From: Vanessa cardui
Lineage: Eukaryota; Arthropoda; Insecta; Lepidoptera; Nymphalidae
Direction: 5' to 3'
DNA: 64,000 bases
Assembly (NCBI RefSeq): GCF_905220365.1
Contig: NC_061135.1
Coordinates: forward strand, 12,491,501 to 12,555,500
Below are positions 27,917 through 35,984 of the stretch, in pieces. The position numbers and the translations under genes are program-made. How positions within the stretch are numbered: position 1 is the stretch's first letter; the number at the start of each line of letters is the position of its first letter. The notes beneath the pieces are model-generated. The model did not search any database, was not told the origin of the DNA, and saw only the letters and a program-made list of their open reading frames with translations.

Positions 27917-29896
27917 TTATTCCATTTTAATGATAGTAGCTAATTTTTTCAGTGTCGTTGAATTTGTCCAAACTTTCGACACCCTCGGAATATGTATAGA
28001 GCTAGGAAGATTTTCCAGGTCTGTTAGTATTAATTGGGAATCGCGCCGAGATCTCCTTTTCCCAATATAATACGATATCAAAGCCGTAATAATTAGAATT
28101 ATTAATATTAGAAGTACAACCATGGATATAGTGAATGCGTTCCAAAATCCCTTTTCTATATAGATTGGCTGTTCCGTAATATCATCAGTGATAGTTGTCG
28201 TTGTGTCACTGGTTTCTGGAAAATCCGTGACTTCGCCCATGGAATCTGATGTCGTTGTTGTTGTATCTGGATTTGGAGCTGATGTATCAGGCTGTGATGT
28301 CATTTCAGTATTTGATGTAGATTGAGTTGGTCCAGTTGTTGATATAGCTGTTGTTTGTGCTCCGTCGTCGGTGGTTATTCCAGATTCCGATGTCGGTGAC
28401 ATTGTTGTAGTCGTATCGGGACTCCCTGTTGTTGTTATATCGCCACTATCTGTCGTTGGAAAGACGGTTGTTTGTGCTCCGTCGTCGGTGGTTATTCCAG
28501 ATTCCGATGTCGGTGACATTGTTGTAGTCGTATCGGGACTCCCTGTTGTTGTTATATCGCCACTATCTGTCGTTGGAAAGACGGTTGTTTGTGCTCCGTC
28601 GTCGGTGGTTATTCCAGATTCCGATGTCGGTGACATTGTTGTAGTTGTATCGGGACTCCCTGTTGTTGTAACATCACCACTATCTGTCGTTGGAAAGACG
28701 GTTGTTTGTGCTCCGTCGTCGGTGGTTATTCCAGATTCCGATGTCGGTGACATTGTTGTAGTTGTATCGGGACTCCCTGTTGTTGTAACATCACCACTAT
28801 CTGTCGTTGGAAAGACGGTTGTTTGTGCTCCGTCGTCGGTGGTTATTCCAGATTCCGATGTCGGTGACATTGTTGTAGTTGTATCGGGACTCCCTGTTGT
28901 TGTAACATCACCACTATCTGTCGTTGGAAAGACGGTTGTTTGTGCTCCGTCGTCGGTGGTTATTCCAGATTCCGATGTCGGTGACATTGTTGTAGTTGTA
29001 TCGGGACTCCCTGTTGTTGTAACATCACCACTATCTGTCGTTGGAAAGACGGTTGTTTGTGCTCCGTCGTCGGTGGTTATTCCAGATTCCGATGTCGGTG
29101 ACATTGTTGTAGTCGTATCGGGACTCCCTGTTGTTGTTACAGCGCCATTGTCTGTCGTTGGAAAGACGGTTGTTTGTGCTCCGTCGTCGGTGGTTATTCC
29201 AGATTCCGATGTCGGTGACATTGTTGTAGTCGTATCGGGACTCCCTGTTGTTGTTATATCGCCACTATCTGTCGTTGGAAAGACGGTTGTTTGTGCTCCG
29301 TCGTCGGTGGTTATTCCAGATTCCGATGTCGGTGACATTGTTGTAGTTGTATCGGGACTCCCTGTTGTTGTAACATCACCACTATCTGTCGTTGGAAAGA
29401 CGGTTGTTTGTGCTCCGTCGTCGGTGGTTATTCCAGATTCCGATGTCGGTGACATTGTTGTAGTCGTATCGGGACTCCCTGTTGTTGTTACAGCGCCATT
29501 GTCTGTCGTTGGAAAGACGGTTGTTTGTGCTCCGTCGTCGGTGGTTATTCCAGATTCCGATGTCGGTGACATTGTTGTAGTCGTATCGGGACTCCCTGTT
29601 GTTGTTATATCGCCACTATCTGTCGTTGGAAAGACGGTTGTTTGTGCTCCGTCGTCGGTGGTTATTCCAGATTCCGATGTCGGTGACATTGTTGTAGTCG
29701 TATCGGGTGTCCCAGTTGTTGTTACAGGACTATCAGTTTGAGTTGTTGTAGTATCTGCTTCAGTTGTTATAGTTGTAGACGTTGTATCAGTTTTCTCATA
29801 AATTATACATTCCTCTTCATCGATTGATGGCGGAATGTATCGAAATGAATCAACCAATACTATTGATTCCTTTTCCGCCATTCCAAGTATTGATAT
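27917..29896 (-). CDS. Gene B exon 2: 12 x 39-residue Thr/Ser stalk, TM, tail
   Basis: Encodes residues 159-817. The acceptor TTTTACAG|ATA (29899-29897) joins in phase 0. The first residues, ISILGMAEKESIVLVDSFRY, finish the MAM-like fold and end in Cys188 (EEEC), the fourth cysteine. Residues ~192-735 are a mucin-like stalk of twelve 39-residue units (TTTTMSPTSESGITTDDGAQ plus TTVFPTTD and a variable SGDI/SGDV/NGAV link), rich in Thr/Ser/Pro and likely O-glycosylated. FWNAFTISMV (742) leads into one helix (~746-768), then GKRRSRRD and a ~45-residue tail with LPSSIHIPRVSK. It is a probable type I cell-surface mucin-like protein of unknown role. Confidence 0.9.
   Translation of the reverse strand: MSILGMAEKESIVLVDSFRYIPPSIDEEECIIYEKTDTTSTTITTEADTTTTQTDSPVTTTGTPDTTTTMSPTSESGITTDDGAQTTVFPTTDSGDITTTGSPDTTTTMSPTSESGITTDDGAQTTVFPTTDNGAVTTTGSPDTTTTMSPTSESGITTDDGAQTTVFPTTDSGDVTTTGSPDTTTTMSPTSESGITTDDGAQTTVFPTTDSGDITTTGSPDTTTTMSPTSESGITTDDGAQTTVFPTTDNGAVTTTGSPDTTTTMSPTSESGITTDDGAQTTVFPTTDSGDVTTTGSPDTTTTMSPTSESGITTDDGAQTTVFPTTDSGDVTTTGSPDTTTTMSPTSESGITTDDGAQTTVFPTTDSGDVTTTGSPDTTTTMSPTSESGITTDDGAQTTVFPTTDSGDVTTTGSPDTTTTMSPTSESGITTDDGAQTTVFPTTDSGDITTTGSPDTTTTMSPTSESGITTDDGAQTTVFPTTDSGDITTTGSPDTTTTMSPTSESGITTDDGAQTTAISTTGPTQSTSNTEMTSQPDTSAPNPDTTTTTSDSMGEVTDFPETSDTTTTITDDITEQPIYIEKGFWNAFTISMVVLLILIILIITALISYYIGKRRSRRDSQLILTDLENLPSSIHIPRVSKVWTNSTTLKKLATIIKME
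28340..29740 (-). repeat. 117-bp coding tandem array of gene B, 12 units
   Basis: The marker 'gctccgtcgtcggtgg' recurs every 117 bp from about 28360 to 29647. Units are almost identical, including silent sites. Link types in protein order are SPVT, SGDI, NGAV, SGDV, SGDI, NGAV, SGDV, SGDV, SGDV, SGDV, SGDI, SGDI, so a three-unit block (SGDI-NGAV-SGDV) has been duplicated. Confidence 0.95.
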
Positions 29897-30231
29897 CTGT
29901 AAAATAAATATTAATTTTTATTATGCAATATAAAATGTTATTTAATTTATATATGTTAGACTTTTTAGAGATTTTCATATGTATGATTTATACATATCAA
30001 TTTTAAAAACTAATTTAAAATTATGTTTTGGGTAAAATTAAAGGTTTTTTTTTTCGAAATAATTCGAAAAATGCAACTTCAAAAATTAATTAAAAAAAAT
30101 ATATCAATTGCATTGTATTTTTTCTTTCTATAAAGAAAACCGATTAAACACTGGATATTTTTCTATATTTAAAATAGAAATCAATCGATCCAAATTTAAT
30201 AATGCGAGACAGAAAACGATATTATTACAAT

Positions 30232-30960
30232 AAAATCAAAATCAAAATAAACTTTATTCAAGTGTTCTTTTACAAGCAGTTTTGAATCGTAATTTAAAAA
30301 TTGGCTGAAGCTACCACCGGTTCGGAAAGTCGATTCTACCTAGAAGAAACGGCGAGAAACTCAGTAGTTACTCTTTTTCAACATTTAAAAAATATAATCA
30401 ACAATAGCCTGTAAATTCCCACTGCTGGGCTAAAGGCCTCTTCTCCCTTTGAGGAGAAGGTTTTGGAACATATTCCACCACGCTGTTTCAATACGGGTTG
30501 GTGGAATACACATGTGGCAGAATTTCTATGAAATTTGTCACATGCAGGTTTCCTCACGATGTTTTCCTTCAGAGTCGAGATGTCCCAGTGGTTAGAACGC
30601 GTGCATCTCTACCGATGATTGCGGGTTCAAACCCAGGCAAGCACCGCTGATTCATGTGCTTAATTTGTCTTTATAATTCATCTCGTGCTCAGCGGTGAAA
30701 AAATATAATCATATTCGTTAAATACAATTATATATGTACGTAATGTATCCTGCCTGGAAGTCAACAGGTATTAATTCCAAGCTTTTTCATCATCTACAAA
30801 ATCTTGTATCGAATAATAAGCCATTTTTACCAATGTATTTTTTTTTAAACGATTTGAATTTACGAAACGGTAAAGTTAGAAATGTCTGCGGAATTTTATT
30901 ACAGAAACGGACACCAAGAAAGATTTATTGACTTTGCGGAGTCGGAAACTTGGCGTTATA
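30232..30960 (-). repeat. Family III: RTE-like LINE 3' end, split by a SINE
   Basis: Starts with an ATCAAA run, 'ataaactttattcaagtg', 'accaccggttcggaaagtcg', 'gcgagaaactcagtagttac', then (after the SINE) 'cctgcctggaagtcaacagg' and 'aaatcttgtatcgaataata'. The same order appears at 42701-43062 (minus) and 56445-56740 (plus). Confidence 0.65.
30387..30711. mobile_element. SINE family I with 5' inversion (twin priming)
   Basis: The target-site duplication AAAAAATATAATCA lies at 30387-30400 and 30698-30711. Between the copies, the SINE 3' half is in minus orientation (30401-30571), joined directly to the 5' (tRNA) half in plus orientation (30572-30697). The halves meet at the consensus '...agcggtga / tgaaggaaaac...', sharing TGA, so almost nothing was lost. 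This is the signature of twin priming during target-primed reverse transcription. Confidence 0.88.
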
Positions 30961-30984
30961 AGCTTATCCTTACTCCTAGTGCGT

Positions 30985-31170
30985 ATATATAACATTGATC
31001 ACTATTATAAAATCAATGATTATCACTGATTTTATAAAAGTGATCAATGTTACTGTGAATATACATAATATTGTTGTAAATATATTGCCACGCAACAGTG
31101 AGTATTCCTACTCACTGTTGCGTGAAAACATCCCGAAGAGAGTCTCTAGCTGATAATATATCTCCATACT
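30985..31170. repeat. Palindrome-rich repeat, second copy at 54685-54790
   Basis: An imperfect inverted repeat with 'aacattgatcac' ends spans 30993-31052. A perfect 16-bp hairpin CACGCAACAGTGAGTA with a 4-nt loop spans 31089-31124. The outer context ('cata..attgttgtaaata', 'aaaacatcccga...gtctctagct') recurs at 54685-54790 without the hairpin. Confidence 0.7.
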
Positions 31171-31776
31171 CTTATTTTATATTAAGCTTATTTTTATTAA
31201 TATTTTTAATGCCTATACGATGACGTGTTAATGCAAGTTTATTATGTAAACCTGGCTAACAACATCGACCAGACAATAAGACTTTAATCCCATCCTGTGA
31301 TAAATATTAAAGATTAAATATATTAGATATATTTAATATATATCAATTTAGACCAGTTGTGATGTACATATATTAACTGAACATCATATAAAGTGTACAC
31401 GAAAGGATTGCACAAATGGGGTCATTTGATTAAATACAAATTTTCAATTTTATTACTTTTGCCATGATATATTTCCATTTTTGTACAAATAATTATGTGA
31501 CAAATTTAATATTTTGTGAAAAGGATATGGTTTGAAAAATGTAATACCTAAGTTAGAACGAAAAAAATATAAAAAAGACGTCTTATTTATTTAAACGAAA
31601 ATTGTAATTTAAAATATTTGATAATTGAAATTTATTTTGTCAAATGATTTTATATATACGTATTATAGGTAGAATAACATTGTTGTCACCTAAACGTTCT
31701 ATGAAACGTTTTTTTTGCACATTCTCTTTGTGTAACGAAGGAGGGAAAAATTAAGAGTTATTATAGTTTCACTTAC

Positions 31777-32250
31777 ATAACCGTTATATGTACCGAATCC
31801 TGTCAAATTCACTCTGGCCGTACGCCATCCTCTGACAAAGTCTTGGTCCATAGCAATGATGAATACATTTCCAACTACCGCGTCATTACCACCAACAACA
31901 ATCTGATTTGCGAGTATCGTGATCTGATCCGAGGGCGAAGTAGGTTCCATATAGATATTCACTTCTACAGTACCATTCGCCGTCATTAAAAACGTAAACG
32001 ACGAAGCACAACTTAATACTTCATTTGGATAAATGTACGTCATTGACCCCTGATCAGGGCTGTCGATTGTTAAGTTTTCATAATATCCAACATTCCACAT
32101 TAGTCTGGTCGCACACACTCCCACTTCATTACTGAACGTGCTATTAAATTCATTTTCAAAATCAAAAGTCACACAATTATCACACATAACACTATAGCTG
32201 AATAGCAGGACGAAAACACAATAAATGTGACAGAGATCCTCCATCGTCAT
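31777..32250 (-). CDS. Gene B exon 1: signal peptide and MAM-like domain
   Basis: Encodes residues 1-158 from ATG at 32250 (a second in-frame Met is at residue 3) to the donor TAT|GTAAGTG. Residues 1-23 are a signal peptide (MTMEDLCHIYCVFVLLFSYS...). The ectodomain starts DNCVTFDFE. Cysteines 26, 46 and 81, with Cys188 from exon 2, have the same 20- and 35-residue spacing as in gene C, and match the four-cysteine, FDFE...W...VLVDSFRYI layout of MAM domains. Sequons at N36, N59 and N92 and an NLT near 146 suggest N-glycosylation. The MAM call is from pattern only. A related concanavalin-like fold is possible. Confidence 0.88.
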
Positions 32251-32302
32251 TAATCTGACTGAAATTGATGTGTAAAATGCCGAATTTCTATGATTATGAC
32301 TA

Positions 32303-32310
32303 TATTTATA
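32303..32310 (-). promoter_or_regulatory. TATA box candidate of gene B
   Basis: TATAAATA on the minus strand, 53 nt before the ATG. Transcription would then start near 32280, giving a ~30-nt leader. An AATTTCAG (32266-32259) between them could be an initiator or a splice acceptor. Confidence 0.45.
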
Positions 32311-32655
32311 AGGTCTAATTCATATTGTACGTGCGTTATACGTGTGAGAGATAAAGAAATATATTTTTGTTTCTGATTGTAGAATTTATTGTTTCATTAT
32401 ATTCATTCTGTTAAAAGAACAAGGCGGACCAAAACTAAAGATTGAATTTTTTCTTAAATTATAAATTATGATAATGTTTGATTATGGTTTGATTTTACAG
32501 TTCAGAGACCGCAGACCTCAGTTTTTGGTATTTATTTCAACTTTAGAACTCTACGTAGTGTCGAGAAATATTATATTGACGAACAGACAGACAGATGGCA
32601 TAAGTTACCTATTCATCAGAAATTCTACAAAATATGTAATGTACAATGTACTGTA

Positions 32656-32912
32656 ATGTCTCCCTTTGAGGAGAAGGTTAAGAGTATAATCCAGCATGCT
32701 GCTCCGATGCGGATTGGTGAATTCACATATGGCAGATTTCGTTGAAAAAAGATACATGCATATTTCCTCACGATGTTTTCCTTCACAGCCAAGAACGAGA
32801 TGAATGATAAACAAATGTTAAGTACATAAAAAAATCAGTTGTGCTTGCCTAGGTTTGAACCCACAATCATTGGTTACCACATGTTCTGACCACTAGGCCA
32901 TCTCGGCTCTCT
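32656..32912 (-). mobile_element. SINE family I, diverged copy
   Basis: From 'ctccctttgaggagaaggtt' to 'gaccactaggccatctcggc'. It lies upstream of gene B. Confidence 0.8.
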
Positions 32913-34517
32913 ATAAATAGGCTGTCTGTTATCAGAAATGTAATTACAAGTGTTTACCCAACTGTGCTTTATAAAAGTTAAATAAAATTTAATAAAATTG
33001 TAAATGAGTCATCTAACTATTCTAACATATTGACCACGCCTTTATACCTAGCGACATTATCACAACTATTAACAACATAATTATCGCGGATAAGATTACT
33101 GATTGGCTACGAAAATATTTAGGCGGAGTTAAAAATACTTAAGCTTAAAGATCCATTGACAGGTTGTTATTTTGGACAGGAATTTTATAGATTAGAGAGG
33201 TAGGTAAGAGGTTGAAATTGGCATGATAGTTTGTACGGAAATTCGAGATAATTCAAGTTAGAACTGTGGCTAAATAGATGACACTATGAGAAATATTATC
33301 TATTTAATTGAGAATTCCTTTGTTAGGTTTTTAATCTTCTTTAGCTAAGATTATAAATATCTGAAGAGATTGAGATTATCAGAGACTCTTCTTTAAATGG
33401 GCATTGTAATGTTATAAGTATAATGACAATGAAATTTACTACCTGAGCCAAACGCTAACGTTAATGCCATATGACTTAGTGCTTTGGATAGCAAATACCC
33501 GTTCCGTATTAGACAATACTTGGTATTCTGTGTCCTAAGTTGAAGGGTGAGTGAATCAGTTTAACCAACGACACAAGTGAATCGTCTTAGAATGTAAGCA
33601 ATGAAAAAGTAGTATAGGCAGCCTGCCTGCCTATTATATATGTATTTAAATCAAAACAAGACTACAAATGGCTATTTTATTTTTATATTCGGTAAGTTTT
33701 TTCAGACTTGCCTGCGACTAATTTTTCAATTTAATGCTTTTAATCTTAAATTTAATTGATGCATTATTTCGACCCGATTTCCCGGATTCATGTCGAAGAT
33801 AGCTATAGCCGTTTTAGTGGGTAAGAACCTGTCGAATAGAATATCTCCCCCTAGAAACCTCCTCGAAACCTTCATGAAGGTTTTCGCAAATTAAAAATTA
33901 TTAAATGTTTTATTAAGATTATAGGGGTATATACTACTGGAAGAGGTGCTTAAGGTTGCAAGGGTTAAGTCGAGGTTAATTCATACCTATCTATATAAGG
34001 TATAGACTTATTCACTGACAAAGACGCTCACCTCTACGATGAACTTTATCATAATCTATATTTTACATATTATTATCGGCGCACATGTATGAATGAGTGA
34101 CGTTCGTGTTCGCAAAATGTCTTAGTGTGTGTGAGACTAATAAGAATAATTAAAACTAATTAATTTAACGTGGATCGAATTCGTCAGAAAATTGATCTAT
34201 AGAATATTTTTTAATTGATAATCTTGACTTGGAATGCGATTACTCACTTGTGTTTATCTAGGATTAAAACTAATATCTATACAAAATAAGTAAATAGGTA
34301 AATTATCAAGTGCTTATTTAGAAGTGTGACGTGTACCAAACGTCCGAAAGATATGATGGACGAGCTCACGACGGATCAGAATAATCTAAAGTAAATGAAT
34401 TTAACGTGAGCACTTTTCGACCACAGCAATGTCGCTTGGAGGGATATTTTGCAGTGATGTTGTACGAAGTAAGTAAGTAGTAAGTAAGAAGTTGTAGCAT
34501 ATAATACGAACACCACA
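32913..34517. other. Intergenic DNA, no gene seen
   Basis: AT-rich. Positions 33470-33590 look like a strongly diverged family II copy. 33785-33880 is a short GC-richer block ('agatagctatagccgtttta') that may be a repeat. No supported gene. Confidence 0.5.
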
Positions 34518-34765
34518 CTTGGTGGTAGGGCTTTGTGCAAGCCCGTCTGGGTAGGTACCACCCACTCATCAGTTATTCTTCCGCCAAACAACAGTACGCG
34601 GTATTGTTGTGTTCCGGTTTGAAGGGTGAGTGAGCCAGTGTAACTACAGGCACAAGGGACATAACATCTTTCTTACAGCGTCATTGTCTATGGGCGATGG
34701 TGACCACTTACCATCAGGTGGCTCATATGCTCGACCGCCAACCTATACCTACTATAAAAAAAAGA
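34518..34765 (+). mobile_element. Family II short retroelement with internal deletion
   Basis: Intact head (ACTTGGTGGTAGGGCTTTGT) and A-rich tail (CCAACCTATACC, then A-run). About 60 bp between 'ataacatctt' and 'tcttacagcgtc' is missing. Confidence 0.85.
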
Positions 34766-35805
34766 ACACTTTAATTTGATCTTTCGAATTCACCAAAGTA
34801 CCTTCTGTTGCAATAAAACGAAAAATCTCCTCACAATCAATACTTTATTTTTCCTGAAGTGGTTCATAATGAAAACTGATACAAGATTGATTATTTTCGA
34901 TATTTCTAACTCGACGATTAAAGTGAGAATGACAATTTCTAAGCTTACTCCTAGTATTACATGTTTACACGCCCCTCCTCCGACTGTAGCAACATCCGGT
35001 TTTGATTTATTTTAAAAAAATAATTTAGTCAAAGCCGGATGTTGACAATCAACGTAAATTGTAACAACTATTTAAATCGAATTATTTATGCTGATAATAT
35101 TTTTAATACAATAAAATATGATCATATCAAAATAAATATGCTAACACTTCATGCATGTGTTTGTTGCTGTAGAGATCCAAAACTATCTCCTTAAAAAAGC
35201 CCAACATTGCAACATTAGAACGGTTCCGTTTTCGTTTTCCTGTTAGCGTTTTTTGAAAGCATTTTATCCGATTAATATTATCCAAAAACAATACAAGTTC
35301 TTTATATTTCAAACGAATATATACTTAAAATTATAGCAAAAAATTCATTAAAGGATCTAGAATCTGTTGATACAGCAAATAGAAATATTTGCACGTTTTG
35401 GGGGCGGTTTGCATACCGAGAATCTGCGTAAAGTTAGTGGCTTCTGTCGTTAATTTTGTTAGTTCATACGCGAGGTCGAGCTGTTTGTAAACATGTTTTT
35501 TTAATACAAACTCATGTTATTTTTTCAGGCGGTTTTACATCGTTTTATTGCTAAGCTCACTTGGCTCTTGGACCACTAATAGTAAGTACCGGTTCCGTAG
35601 ATAGGACATTTATTAACTGACGACCACGGAACTACCGCTTAAAAACCCAGTCCTGCAAATTAATTATCGTCAAGCAAAAGTAAGTATTTTTGGTGCTTTA
35701 GTACTTGATCAGCTTCAGCCAATAGATTGCCATTACGAGATGTAAAGGGTTTACATTTCACATACAAGAACATAATTCAAATAAAATCAAATCGAAATAT
35801 TACTA
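34766..35805. other. Intergenic DNA, no gene seen
   Basis: No recognisable gene. Small frames at 34776-35015 and 35127-35312 lack motifs. Confidence 0.5.
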
Positions 35806-35984
35806 TTCAAATATATATTACAAGAAGGTCCGAACTTTTGATTCACCAGGAGTTACGTACAAGTGCCGATTGGAGCTGAGGTTAAGTAGAACTTAAATAA
35901 ACGGTGGCCTTTTTAGGATACGTTGGCTATACTCCTCTTTTTTTGTTGTAAAAACGCATGAAGCGTTTCCCCCACATGATGCAC
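35806..35984 (+). repeat. Host repeat unit left of the LINE
   Basis: Shares with 39289-39440 the blocks 'attacaag.aggt', 'aacttttga.tca', 'acaagt.c.gattgga', 'ggttaagt..aacttaaata' and '(c/a)ccccacat.atgca'. It appears to be the left of two tandem units into which the LINE inserted. Confidence 0.6.

Larger units (their letters stand above)
29897..31776 (-). other. Intron of gene B
   Basis: GTAAGTG donor next to 31777 and TTTTACAG acceptor at 29897. Contains a family III LINE end (30232-30960), split by a twin-primed SINE, and a palindrome-rich repeat (30985-31170). Otherwise AT-rich. Confidence 0.85.

Noticed and set aside
28340..29740. CRISPR-like array (regular 117-bp spacing)
   Set aside because: A continuous coding tandem repeat without unique spacers, in a eukaryotic gene.
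28371..29741. 456-codon frame antisense to the gene B array
   Set aside because: Shadow of the 117-bp coding repeat. It ends with the array and has no motifs.
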